The position numbers and the translations under genes were made by a program. The notes under the pieces were generated by a model. That model had not been told where the DNA came from and did no database searches. It saw nothing but the letters and a program-made list of their open reading frames with translations. Shown in pieces: positions 48,851-61,188 of a DNA stretch of 64,000 nucleotides. The stretch covers positions 961,271 through 1,025,270 of the forward strand of contig MU006229.1 in assembly GCA_010093685.1 (NCBI GenBank), in the 5' to 3' direction. Source of the stretch: Ophiobolus disseminans (taxonomy: Eukaryota > Ascomycota > Dothideomycetes > Pleosporales > Phaeosphaeriaceae). Positions within the stretch are counted from its first letter, which is position 1. Every line of letters starts with the position of its first letter.

Positions 48851-50908
48851 GAAGCCTCCCCAGCCAAGGGAAACGTCACCCGCGTCGCTCTACGAAGGAT
48901 GAGAAGCAATGGCTGGTCTTCTCGTGGACCAAGAAACTACCTACGACTTGCGCGGCACACAAGACAGAGCACGACATCATCTGGTTAGCCCGAATGCGAG
49001 CCAACACTTTTTCGAACGAACAGTGGCGGTCCACGCATGGAGCTCCTTGTCAATATGTGCAATGGCGAACTTCCGGAGACGATTGCCGAGCTGTTCGCAA
49101 ACGAGAGACATGGCTCAACAGCCTCAGCCACCTTCCCGCTTCACATAGTCGCTCTAGTACTCTACGCACACACGCACTATCCGGACACGCGGCAGCCCTC
49201 GATCGACTGTTCTTTGCCACCTTATCGGCAACACCGCTACGAAGCGACCCAATACTTGGTTCGAAGCTATCGCACCTTACCCTTACAGCGGCGGCCAACA
49301 CAGTTTCAAGAAACATGAATCATATAATGTGAAGTGGTTGTAATAAGGTCGACCCAAGGTTGTGTCCACTGCTATTGACAGGGATCCGGCAGTCTGATAT
49401 ATCTGTATGCATGGGTATTTCAACACACATAGTAAACATAGGCAATTGAACCATGTTTCATCCGTATATTGCTACCCAGACTTGTTTCAACCTCTGCATT
49501 GTTCTTACACTGGTCACATTCACTTATGCAGTTGCTCGAATGCTGACCACCACTACATAACCTCTGGCCTATGGGTATGCGGCATTCTCCGCGTCCTCAT
49601 GATCTAGTTTAAACACCACAAACGCCTCCATGCCAATCGCATCGCATATCTGGACTTGGCTGATTGCTGAAGTTTGACTCAATGTCTAACGCACGACGTA
49701 TCTGGCTAAGGCTTCGCTCATCATAGCAACACCTCAATATACCACACGATACCACCCCCAGCAACCTGTTTGTTCCAACAATCTACAGCTCGTGGCGTCT
49801 GCGTAAGCACAACGCCCCCAACTCTGACCGGGCGAACACCACGCGCACCCCGCAATCGCCACCAAACATACCGTCGGTGAGACATCAAGCAACCAGGTCA
49901 TAGGGCTGGTACTTCGAGTGCGCAATGTCAGCGCCATGCGGCCGCTTACCGATCACGACTCTCAAACACGTCGACTACTGCCCTCATCGAACGCTAGGCC
50001 ACGTGGCTTACTGTACGTGCTTTACCGATATCTGACTGCTCTCTCGCAACTACGACGTTTGCTTTGCTACGCTCCAGCCATGGTGTTGTCGGATATGCAC
50101 GACTGACGCTTGGATTCAGCTGTACTCCGGTCCGGTCGAGTGCGAAGCGAAGGGCGTGGAGATGATGTTTGCTATCTTGGTAGGTGAGACAATCTGGATC
50201 TGGATGTTGGAGGTCGGTTCTTGAAACGATGCGGTTTGTGTCGATGCAGACAGTAGGGCGAAGATCGAATGGATTTGATCGGAGCCTTTCCTTTGGAGAT
50301 CCTCCTACTTCCAACGAAGTCTGGATGCAACGCTCATGTGTAGAGGTGTGCATTGCGTTTAGTCATCCCCACGAAGTAGATGAACGTCCCGTATAGTTTT
50401 CGATGACCCTATAGAGTTTAGATATCATATGCCGATCGCCTTAAGGTAGCGTGTTCATTCCGATACAAAAGTGTTGGAGCAGAGCAAATAGTATAGAAGG
50501 GACGACGCATGATGGATGAAAACGAGAACGAAGGTCTTGAGCTAGAACATTGCATTTCCATCTCTTCTTTCTACTGACCAATAAGGAAAGCCGAAGGCAA
50601 ACTTCCCATGTAACATTTCATTTTCGCCGAACCCACACCAATTAGTCCAGGGCGTCATACCAGGCCTCAATGTTTTACGACCCAAGATATTTGAAGGCCT
50701 CCTGTTGTTTCGTCTGGGTATTGAACCATTTACCACCGAGGCTCGGGTACTGTTCGCCACACTTCCAGATCTCCACGGCCTTGTTGACGTGCGTGAAGTC
50801 GACATCCCTCTTCTCGTATTTCTGATTGAGCGTCTTTTTCCCATTTTTCCACAGCCCACAGATGCCATCGTTGATTTCCTTGTCGGACTTGCCGGGATTC
50901 TTGTCCAT
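48851..50908. other. Intergenic region
   Basis: Two kilobases lie between MED10 and the 3' end of a large minus-strand gene. Overlapping plus frames at 48900-49330 have no recognisable domain. The last part, 50675-50908, is a minus-strand open frame continuing the neighbouring gene beyond its stop (see findings). Confidence 0.4.
50675..50908 (-). pseudogene. Possible severed C-terminal continuation of the unknown gene
   Basis: Directly after the TGA at 50911-50909, in the same frame, 77 codons remain open, beginning MDKNPGKSDKEINDGICGLW and ending KYLGS. The translation looks protein-like (Trp, Cys, Tyr and charged residues in a plausible pattern). It may once have been joined to the upstream ORF. 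It could also be chance or 3' untranslated sequence. Confidence 0.35.
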
Positions 50909-53900
50909 TCATTCCTGATATCTGAGACAGTTGATGAAATTCTCTATGTAGCCTCCGCGGTTCTTCTTCTCTGTGGGGAACGTCAGTATGTTCGTATGTG
51001 GAGTGCTAATGAGGAGGAAACATACCCGTATAAGAGCCGCTGTTGTGAGGGGTCAATTCCTGGTAGACGATCTTACACATGTTCAGGAGGAAAGCAGCCG
51101 GTTCTTTCCTCGCCAGGTCCTTGAGACGGTTGAAACAGGCCCTGACATCCCCACCCTCTTCCTTTCTGCCGATACGACTGTGCCAATTCGTTACGGCAGA
51201 CACGACTAGTGTCTCGTTGCCGTACTTGTCGCCGCAATTGCAGAGTACGTCGGCATAGTAATCATCCTGTACGTTGTCGGGAATCGTTTCGGTCTGAGAA
51301 TAACACAGGTAAAATCGGGGTGTGGTCCTTGAGGTTCTCATGATATGGATCCAGGTCAACTCTGCCTGGTAGGTAACCACTAGGATTGCGATCCCTATAC
51401 GCGAGCCAGGATGCGTTGTTGATGCGATATTTGTCCAGTTTCCATACGCTTCCCGTCACGGGGCCGACACTCTTTTTGGCACGGGGGTCGCCATTGGATC
51501 CATAGAGTTCGTTGAAGGTTCCAGTGAGGGTATCGTAGCAGCCACTGGTGCAACGGACTTGATCCTTTATGCCAAGGACATTTCCCGAGTAAAGTCCCTC
51601 TCGACGGGTTGTACCCAGGGACTTGCTCGGCATACATTTCAAAAAGCAGTTCTGATCGGCGTATGCTTTCGAAACCAGACTGTTTTTGAGGTTATCGTGG
51701 AGCTTTTCCTTCAACTTGGATTTGCGCAAAGTCAACTGATCGGCGCTCATGGAAACGTAGGTGGAGTAGCGGCGGCCTATATTTTTGGCAAAGTCGATAG
51801 GCGTGAATTCGTCGAATTAGAAGATGCCGATATCTCTTGATCAATGTCGTCCACAACTTGTGTCAGATAGACTTCACAATTCTCTTTATTTTCGAAGGTC
51901 GTTCCCGTGTATGAGTCCGTGCCACAGACTTCGAAATGGATCGGGTTCTTGAATAGATGGGCGCTAATCTGCGCGACAAACATGTCTCCGTTCCCATTGT
52001 TATTTTGTGATTGCCTGCGATCGTGGCCAGTACGTCGGCTGTTGAGAGTCATGTCTCTCTTCCCAGTCTTTGTGATTTTCGGTGTCTGAATAAGGCCAAT
52101 GGATTCAAGGGCATTCAGCTTGCCATGGATGTTTTTTGCTGCAAGACGTTCCTGCATGATGTTAGTGTATGATTCATATATCTTACGCGCATTAAACACG
52201 TACAATGGCACTGTGAGCATCTCTTTTGCAAATATTTGAAGTAAGTTTGGCTGAAGGCTTTGTACGCCACCTCAATTCAGGAGCTTCCGGGTTCGGAGAA
52301 GTCACCCCCTTGAAGATGACCGTGCCTAGGATCGAGTCCCAAGATAGCGTATCAAATGCGACATTGACGCCAATCTTAAGCGGTGTTGTTGGTACTTTGA
52401 TTGGTACATATTGGAAGACAGATGGTTTGGCGGGGTTGTGCGCGTCAGTCGAGTTGAATTTCTCTTGCCCAGGAACTTTTCGTAACAGTTGTACGCGGCG
52501 GTCGATCTCAGCCGAGTGAGTTTCCCAGAATTTCATGCTTTGTTCAGCGTCCATGGCCTGGCCGTCTTCTTGTTGCATCCTCATAGCGATTCGAGATCCA
52601 AAACTGTAGGGGGAATTGATGTTGAGTGCCGTTTTGGTCTTGGGATGTTCTAGTTTAAACATGGTGAAGAGCTTGGTAAGTCGCACCACGTCCGTAGTAT
52701 CGCCACCAAAATCATGGGAAGTGGGCTGGCCATGTGGATTCCATCCCGTACGATTGGCTGGTTCTGGATAGCGTTTGAAGAGCAGAAGAGATTAAACCTT
52801 GACTCCTTTTGGATACGACTCTTCGCTTGCTCCACGTAGGCCGTGACATTCTTAACACCCTTTGCCTTTTCAGAATGTGCAAGCCAAGAGTCGACCATGT
52901 CATTCTTTAGGTCTTCGACGAGAGCATCAAACTCCTTGTCCGTAGGTACGTATTCTGCTTCGGACCTGCGTGCCACTGCGCCATTGCCTAGGGACCGAAG
53001 TTGTGCCGCACGGTGTTGGATCACTACCCGCCACATGAGCATGGTAGCCCTAGGGAAATGGACAAAGTTATGTGCAGCTGCAGTGGCGCTTGCCACAAGT
53101 TGATCGAACGTGAGGGATGATAGCGCTTCGAATTTCCACCAATCGCTGTCCAGGATCCCAGTTACGTCGGTCGAGAACAGTAAAGATTCGTCGACAGCGA
53201 AGTCCAAAGCCGAGCTGGTCCAGGTCACACCTGAACTTTCTGACGTGGAACCAAAGAGGGATGATGCAACATCCGAGGCCGCTGATTCTCCAACAGAACC
53301 AGCGGAGGAACCGATGGTTTCGCCTGCGCTTGAAGCGGCCCGGTGGAACTACTAAGAGTCAGTAGAGATCCTAGGTTATGTACTAGATGTGCCTTACCAT
53401 TTCAAAGCCTTCGAAAGTTGCTTCAGTCGTCAGGGTCAAACCTTCGGCCGATGTTTCGACCAGGCCTTCCATCACTCCAGCGACAATCGGAGCTTCGATT
53501 GCTTCGATACCCGCTTCGATTCCCAATCCGACGCCCAGTTCGACGCCCGCTTCGGCTTTAGCTGCGAGGGCTCCGCTCGCTGCTGCTCCGGCGATGGCAC
53601 CTATTCCTGCCTCACCACTCATAGGCTCTCCTACAAGGACCGCTGCGCCTGTTAACATCAAAGCCAAGACTAGTATGTTCCTTGCAAATATATGTAGGCA
53701 TGGGGAAGAAATAAGAATGATGATGTGCGGCGTCTGCAGCGTCAGACACTCAAAAAGTGTCATGGACAAAGGAACGGCATAACGTACTATGGATCAGTTA
53801 GTAAATAATGCAAGAACAGAGCGGCTGGACTTTACCCTATACCGATAATCATGAGAATTCCGGTCAATACTCCAACAAAAATTTGGACAATCTGCAGCGT

Positions 53901-54616
53901 TGAAAACTTGAGTCAGCGAATGTCACATCTATGGTAAGCATAATGACTTACTCGTGCCACACACATCTTCTTCTCTCCCTTGGTTGCAACGTAGAAGAAG
54001 TTGCGCGAGAATTCATCGCAGTGCTTGTTGAGATCGTCCTTGGCCGCGTGCAGAACTTGCTTGTAGGTGCCGAGCTCAAAGTAAAGCTTCCGGAAGGCTT
54101 CTAGAGTATAGATCGCCTCCCGCGCACGAGCAGGATCGGTTGGAAAGTGGCGTCGAATATACTCAGGGGAAGGCATATCTAATTGTAGGTGCATGATCAG
54201 TCACTGTCTCATATACATAAATGAATGGCAGCACTTACTCTTACAGCCATTGATGTCCAAGCTGCAATCCATGTCTTTCCAACCTAGAGTGGTAGAGGCA
54301 TACAGCTTGAAAAGATTTTTCTTGTGATCTTGGACATCGGCACGGTTGGCCCATCTCTCTAGACTATTCTGCCATTTTGACTCATGGAAGTTCAGCTCGG
54401 TGGGATGGTGAAAGATGTCCTGGGCGATTGCGTTGAGCATCTTCTCAATGTGTCTATTGTCATCGCACGATTAGCATGTATCGAAGTAAATGGGGTTTGA
54501 GAAGTATGGAGCGAAGAGTTATGGTTCTTTGGAACGTACCCTGTGCTACTATGAAACATAGTATCATCATGCTTGGGTCGAAGATTTGGCAATACTGACG
54601 AGGATGCCGACGCCAT
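50909..54616 (-). CDS. Unknown multi-exon protein with a membrane segment
   Basis: Eleven exons are proposed on minus: 54616-54540, 54453-54239, 54178-53952, 53891-53843, 53786-53398, 53348-52817, 52763-52204, 52151-51878, 51776-51361, 51293-51026 and 50970-50909, giving 1022 residues. All phases agree, but the 53842, 51877 and 51360 donors are weak choices. I do not recognise the family. The N-terminal 175 residues are soluble and helical. A hydrophobic stretch (VQIFVGVLTGILMII, then NILVLALMLTGAAVLVG) leads into a Gly/Ala-rich segment with GxxxG spacing. A long, polar C-terminal half follows, with several Cys (NCFLKCMPSK, CTSGCYDT, CNCGDKYG) and many N-glycosylation sequons, suggesting it is extracellular or luminal. 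The 3' end may be truncated by a nonsense codon. Confidence 0.55.
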
Positions 54617-55673
54617 GGTTGAAGCAACAGTCGGTGCTGTGCTTATTATCACAGTTCGTGATGACTGTGTGACCGGGGTGCTTTCCAAGATCGATGAGAC
54701 AAGATCGATGAGAGCACCGATGCCATTGTTGATGGGGCAGCTGATGTTGGTCGTGTTGTCGCCAATCCTGATGACTGGGCGGCTTGGACATCAACATGAA
54801 GATCTTGATATGCCTCTTGGTATTCGGCACCCGCGTCGTCAGCGCCCATGTAGGCAGTGTGCTCACGTCGGGGGATTGGGCCATGAACCCTAGCAGCACG
54901 GGTGGTGTCGGCGAGACAACCCAATAGGTTGACGGGTGAAGAGCTTGGTGGATGTCTTGATGCTCGTACAGGGCTTATGAAGCTTGACAGTCGTTGAAGG
55001 CCTTAAGTCGGAACAGTGTGGGAATCGGGAGGCCATACTGGCTCGAGGGGTAATGGTATCGGGGAATGGGAGGTTGTCAGTCAGTCGACAAGTGGGGAGG
55101 GTCGAGGATGTTGGGGGAGTTGTCAGTCAGTCAACAAGTGGGGAGGGTGTCTACAATTCCAGCGGACTGCGTGCGGCAATAGTAGAGTGAAGAGAAAAAA
55201 GTTAATGAGCGACGGGGGCTTTCTTATATGAAAGTAGTGATGGATTTTAAGATATTATCTGGGACCCTTTCCTATAGTACGAGGAAGACTTGCCATGGAA
55301 CGAAGCAATTTTCTCCTCGGTCAAAGACGAGAAGAGAAGATCTCAGTCCCTACCAAAGGACCTATACGTTCCATCAGCAGGCATCGCCGCTCTTTGTGAA
55401 GTTCTGATAGGCTGATCGGCCAATCTACAGAGAATTGGTGGAATGCGAGGGTGAATAGTATCATAGTGCACCAGCCGCGAACCGAGCACGGATTCTGTGT
55501 AGCTATCTGATTAGGTATGAGCATGATAAGTAGCCATAGGTGCAAGACGCGATGTTCGTTCCCGGCGCCGTGGTTGGGGCCGAGCTAAGATCGCTTACAT
55601 AATGCCTTGGCGCAACCTCACGGCATTGAAGCGCAAGTACATCACCACCAAATCGCACATCTACACCGCGACA
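54617..55673. other. Divergent intergenic region
   Basis: About 1 kb lies between the unknown minus-strand gene and NDUFS5. It holds a pair of 30-base direct repeats near 55100. Frames here carry no recognisable domains. An ATG at 55602 is in frame with NDUFS5 (see that entry). Confidence 0.45.
55073..55148. repeat. Direct repeat pair, 30 bp
   Basis: Copies at 55073-55102 and 55119-55148 start GTTGTCAGTCAGTC and end ACAAGTGGGGAGGGT, with one mismatch. Each contains a GTCAGTCAGTC core. They are 46 bases apart, start to start. Confidence 0.9.
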
Positions 55674-56572
55674 ATGGCTTCAGGATACGGACTTGCTGGT
55701 GGTACGTATATGCACTCTATTACGAAGCTACAGCGACAATCTGGGGTTGGTGGAGGCACTGAGACGATAGCAATGGCACGATGTCATCGGATGCGGAATT
55801 GATGCGACACCATGGACCACGACCACGACCACGACCACGACCACAACGATGATGCGGATCACACGGACCTCGCCGGGAGACGATCTTTCCTATTGAGGAT
55901 ACCTGGAGACGTGGTTGTGTGTGAAGGAACGATCATACCGAACTATGGTTCCCAGTGAACGCCGAAACGACCCCGAGACAGCAGACCAGCATCGCCAAAT
56001 CACGACCTATCGCCGCTCGATACAAATTACAAGGCCTTTTCCGACCCATGCATCATCCGCAATAGCCCAGCACAGCCACGCCGCCGATCCCCAATCGCTA
56101 TCTACTACTTCAACTAAGCACACCAAGCACACTTCACTAACCAAACCCCCCACTACAGGCCCCTCCCGCTGCTTCCCCTTCTGGCAAGAAGTCCTCGCCT
56201 GCTACGTCACCAACACCTCCGCCGAAGACGACAGCGGCAAAGCGAAATGCCAGCCCGTCCTCGAAGACTACTACGAATGCCTGCACCATAAGAAAGAGGT
56301 ATGTCCATATCTCCACTATCCCTGTCCCTCTACACAGCACAAAGAACAGCCAACCCCATACGTAGATCCAAAGCATAGAAAGATATTAATGTGAATGATA
56401 GGCCGCGCGCACCCTCGCCCTCCAAGCCGCATACCGCAAAGCCGAAGCAAACATCAAGCGCGACGACGCGCCGAGCGCGGGCGAGATAAGGCGGCTGGGT
56501 GTGCTGGATGCGCCGCTCGAGGAGAAGAATCTTAAGCCGAGCAAGTGGTTTCCGCATAAGGAGATTAACTAG
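55674..56572 (+). CDS. NADH:ubiquinone oxidoreductase subunit NDUFS5
   Basis: Three exons, 55674-55701, 56159-56298 and 56402-56572, give 112 residues. The N-terminus MASGYGLAGGPSRCFPFWQE resembles the fungal NDUFS5 family, an accessory subunit of mitochondrial complex I on the intermembrane-space side. The twin CX9C motif is intact: CFPFWQEVLAC and CQPVLEDYYEC; these cysteines form two disulfides through the Mia40 import route. The first intron is 457 bases, long for this window. An in-frame ATG at 55602 would add 24 basic residues (MPWRNLTALKRKYITTKSH), which would be odd for a Mia40 substrate; the start at 55674 is preferred. Confidence 0.9.
55815..55844. repeat. GACCAC hexamer repeat, five copies
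   Basis: Five perfect tandem copies lie inside the first intron of the NDUFS5 gene. Confidence 0.9.
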
Positions 56573-57351
56573 GCGGGAAGTGGTATGCGGAGACTCGGAT
56601 GATAGAGATGTGCATAAATGCGAGTGAATGAATGGAACATAAACATCAAAAATTATGACTTGGGGAAATGAGGGTGATGTGCCGATGTGCAAACTATTGT
56701 AAAGTCGTGCGGTGTAGAAGTATCTCTACTGGAACCTTGAACGGTTTCAAGGGCAGAAGGTAGGAGCAGAACACTCACCATGAGCTGCATCACCCATGAA
56801 GACTTCCCTCTACACATGGCAAGACAACGAGATTTCGTGTGTCACATACCCAACAAACCAAGCACACATATATAGTTGTAAATATCTCATCTCATTCATA
56901 CCGCGTCTACAACTATCCGCGTACACTCCCATCTTAGCACAAACTACTAAGAAAATCTCATATCATCATAACCGTCATGTGACGTTCATGCCACGCCATA
57001 CCATACCATCCATAACGCCTAGAGCAGAGTAGTAGCTTACTTTCCCAACACCATAATGCATCCGCAAAGAAAAAACAACAAATGCCCACCTCTTACACAA
57101 ACAAACAAGCAAAGAGAATGCCCACCGATAAAACGAAAAAGTGAGAGAAAGAAGCCTAAACATCATCACCGCCGAACCTCCATCTCAGCAATCTCAGCGC
57201 GACATTCCGGCCGCGATAAGGAATAAAGCAAGCGACTAATCAAAGCCATATTGGCTCTATCCATTGGTATCTCAAGCTCAATATTGTCCGCGTCTGGTTC
57301 TGTAGCTGCTGGTTCCGTCACGGCTGGTTCTGCAGGAGTCTGTGGTATATC
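56573..57351. other. Convergent intergenic region
   Basis: It separates the 3' ends of NDUFS5 and the forkhead gene. The sequence is A/T-richer than its surroundings and probably consists of two 3' untranslated regions. A short minus frame just beyond the forkhead stop, after a CTGCAG, is not supported as an exon. Confidence 0.45.
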
Positions 57352-59990
57352 CTAAATATTAGCCGGGACGCTAGTGCGACTCGGCGGGAGCTGAGGCGTG
57401 GATGTAGGTGCGTTTGATATGCCGAGGCCAAGGCCATGGGCTTGAGCGATGGAGCGGTGAAACGAACCGATTTTTTGGAATCCCCTTCGCGGATGTTAGT
57501 TCTTCCATCCATCACATGTTGAATAAGATTGTGAACTTACTTGGAAAGATCATAGCTCTCCTCCTCGCCTTCGGCTTCCTCTTCGAAACTCGTCAAGCTC
57601 GCGCCTCGAACCATACCGCCGGCAAAGCCATTGACGTTTGAATTCGAGCGCGAACGGGGGGGACCAATGTCACGACGACTTACAGGGCGCGAAACGGTGC
57701 GGCTCGGGCTTTCTGGACCCACGTCTTCGTCATCATCGGGCTTATTGTCTTCGTTTTCCCCAACCTCATCCTCGGGCTCGGCGCTCTCGTCCTCGTTGAG
57801 CATGGGCGGCGAACTAGGCTGCGCAGGATCATCGTTGTCGTTGTCATTGTCATTGTCATCCTTCTCGTCTGGACGCTGGAGCTTGATTGGGCTAAGATCC
57901 AAAGGACCTCTGGCTGGAGTGCTTGGAAGGTCGATGAACTTCCAGAAAGGGGCTGGACTAGAAAAGTTCATATACTGGCTAGGCATTTGAGCGGTACTAG
58001 GAGGCGCGAGACGCGGAGCGTGGCGTGTAACAAGCGGCGTGACGAGGGCGTGGTTCATTCGATTCGAATCCTGGTTTCCGTACATGTTTGAGTTGTTGTC
58101 AGAATAGAGCGTGGGCGGAGAGTTCGCGGCCTCGCCTTTCAGCCCAGACACGCTGGGCTTAACGGGATCAACCATTGGCGACGACTCAAGATGTCGCTTC
58201 TGGTCGTCGGTCTTGATGTAGGTAGCGTCATGCCCGCTGTCGTTTCCATATGCGAAACGCTTAGCAGGTGTGACGAAGCTGTGGTGGTCACGCAGCTTGG
58301 GCGATTGCTTGAAGTCTCCATATGGGCGTGGGCCACGATCAGGCGTGTACGATTCAGTCGCCATCGGCACCGATGACAGAGGTGGGGTGGCCGACCGCGG
58401 CGGAGACTTTACACGACCTTGACTGCGATAGTCGTGCTCAAGTGCGCCCATCAGGCGCTCCGTTGCTTGAGAAGTGGCATCGCGAAGACTGCCGAGCGCC
58501 GGCGAACTAGGCCCAGAACCATCCATTCGAGCCCCCAAAGCGACTCCACCTCCTTTGCGAGGGTTGTGCATTTGCTTCTTGATAAAGTCCTCGCGTTCCG
58601 GGTCGGCAATCTTCCACTTCATGCCCTTACCTGGTTCATCTGTTCGTCGGGCAACCTTTTCAAATGACTTGTTCAGGGATAGGTTGTGTCGAATCGAGTT
58701 TTGCCAGCCGGCCGTTGTATGACGGAAGTACGCGTACCGGGTCTTGATGTATTCGTAGATGTTGTTCAGTGTGAGCATTTCCTCGCTGCTGCTGAGGATA
58801 GCTTGTCCGATCAGCTGTGCGTAGCTATACGGCGGCTTGATGTCCTTGGCCGCGTCATGGCTGTAGTCGATATTGTCTTGTCCTTCGAATATGGTGCCTT
58901 CAAGAAAAGTGGCGGGCGATCCCTTGCTACGAGGGTCATTGTCATTGCGGAAAGTCAGGGGCGTGCCAGGTGGGCCACGGCCAGGAGTAGATGTCATCTG
59001 ATTGTAGTAGGCCTGCGACGATTGCTGCTTGTGCCGCGGGTGTGAGGAGGGAGGGAAGGGGTCGTACTGCTCACGCTTCGGCGTCGGTCCGCTGGGGTGA
59101 GCGTGGTGGGTCTTGGGTGGTGGATGGCTGTCGTTGTCAGACTCGGCGGCGTCCTCGTTCTTAACCTGCCGCCACAGCATGGGATGGAAGTCGTCCTCCT
59201 GGTTGGCCAGCAGGAACAGCATCTGCGTGCCCAGGATGCCGATGCATATTCCCGAGTGCAGGGGCTCGTGGGCGCCCTTGGTCAGGCTGCGGTCGTCCAA
59301 CTTGAGGCCGTTGCGGCTGTTGACCATGATGTACCACGTCTGATCACTGGGGTTGAAGTTGATCTCGGCATGCACTCGAGACACCTGCCTCTCCGGGCCC
59401 AGGTCGATGTGGACGCCCCATTGCGAGAGGGCAGACTCGTTCATGGGCAGCCCCGTGAGGTCGGGCTGGTGGCTGGCGGGCGCCGGGCGGGTGACTGCAT
59501 CTGCGCGGCCGATGAGGACCTTGGTATCCTGCACGAAGAAGCACCAGTCGCGGGCAGCGATCTTGGCAAAGGCCGCGATGTTCCTGCCCTCGGTTCGGCG
59601 GGCCTGCAGGTCGTTGGCATAGTCGACGACAGCGTTTGGCGTGTAGTCGCGCGGGGTGCGGAGCGAGGCGATGACCAGGTTCTGGCGCTCTATAGGGTCT
59701 TGCGGGTTGTCGAGGTCGCCGGCGTTGGGCAGCGTTGTGTTGGAGTCGTTGCTGGCGACAGACTCGGTGATGCGGGCGCGCGGCGGCTCGGCGGCGGCGG
59801 CGGCCTCTTGTGTGCCGTTCAGCTGTGGCGGCTGTAAGTCCTCTGACCGAGAAGCTTCTCGGGGGCTACTTACCCGTCTGCGCTTGCGCGAGGGCGTGGC
59901 TATCGAGTCGGGCGTGTCTGCATCCGACTGTGGTGCGTCGGGCACGTCTCGGCCGCGATTGCGGAGGCTGCGTCTACTCGAGGGAGGCAT
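57352..59990 (-). CDS. FHA-forkhead transcription factor, Fkh1/Fkh2 type
   Basis: Exon 1 is 59990-57541 and exon 2 is 57484-57352; the 56-base intron has a GTAAGT donor. The protein has 860 residues. An FHA domain spans about 150-262 (VLIGRADA, then RQVSRVHAEINF and NSRNGLKL), which binds phosphothreonine. The forkhead winged helix spans about 384-475: KPPYSYAQLIGQAILSS, then TAGWQNSIRHNLSLNKSF and GKGMKWKI. This plan matches budding-yeast Fkh1/Fkh2, which drive the G2/M gene wave. The tail is disordered with an Asp-Asn repeat and ends in a conserved-looking helix, KIGSFHRSIAQAHGLGLGIS. A 42-base in-frame segment near 59830-59875 could be an optional intron. Confidence 0.93.
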
Positions 59991-61188
59991 ATCTGCTGTG
60001 TCTGTGTGGGTTTGGCGTACTGTTTGAAAATAATAGAGTCAGCGAGCGTGTTGTGTGTGTTTCTCTAGTGCCGTGGTGCGGAACCATGGACGCAGAGGGA
60101 CAGCTAAGGGGAGGGCATTGGCATGTCCAGCTGGACTCGAGGAGGGCGGGTGCAGCTTACTCGGCTTCCGGTCTGTCGCCCAGCGCGGTGTCCCTTCGCA
60201 GCTGGATGGAAGTGGCCGTGATAGTGGAGGCGGCAATAGGGAATACTAATGCAGCAAGCAGCGCCCGTGGTCCAGCTGTGGGTGAAGACGAGACGGGAGC
60301 GGGCCTTTGTTTCGTCACGTAAACACAGCCGGCGCGCGACAACTATGCGTGAAGCTTGGAGCTATACACGCGACGGAGGGGTGAATGGACTTGTACGTGT
60401 TGGCCCTTCTCTATCCGATATCGATATCGATAGGCAGCGGGACCAATTTGAAAGAGCCGCAAGACGTACGTCGTCGATTGTGAAAGCTGCGAGTGCCCCG
60501 TGCACACACATGACCTTAGACGCGTTGCTCGCCGAAATTTCCAGCCCCAAACATAAGCGCGCAACACGGCATCAAACAACGACCCGATGTGCCTTTTGCA
60601 TCGCTGTATACTGCCAGCCTGCGCTGGACTCTGAATGCATACGTTTGATCCATCCGAGCAAACGTGCTGGCGAGGTCGCGTTGGCGAGCCTGCACCCACC
60701 CGACAGATAAAGATGACGCTATCAGCGTTCGCATACAGCATGTGGGATCGCCAAACGGCTACGCACAGTGCGCGAACCGCTGCTCGGTAGCGAAGAACGC
60801 TGTCTCAGCGCACCTTTGACCAAAAATTTCCCGACTTCAGGCCTTCAATGGCAGTGTTGGCTGCGAAATGACCCCTCATCACTTTGTTGTGAGTAAGCGG
60901 CACATGACCACTAAGCAAACTCGACGCGCCGGGTTTGTTGACTCCCTACGTCATTGCGCCACACATCCATTTCTTCCGAACTGCGGGGTTTGTGGTGCCT
61001 ATCTGTCTTCGCAAAGAAGTTTGTCGTTACAAATATAAGAAGGAAGTGTCTTAAGACGAAATAAGAGTTCTGTTATTAGATATTGATCATTATCATGGCT
61101 ATCCAACCATATACTCTATCACTGTGATCTAAACCTTAGATCTACAATGCAATGAGAATACCCATCCCCAATCCTTTAACTCTATCAT
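59991..61188. other. Upstream region of the forkhead gene
   Basis: It lies between two minus-strand genes, the forkhead gene and the GH3 gene. It should contain the forkhead promoter and the 3' untranslated region of the GH3 gene. Overlapping frames at 60039-60741 have no domains. The segment 61025-61190 is A/T-rich, as expected after a stop codon. Confidence 0.45.

Noticed and set aside
55813..55845. CRISPR-like tandem repeat
   Set aside because: A pure hexamer microsatellite inside an intron, with no spacers; the organism is eukaryotic.
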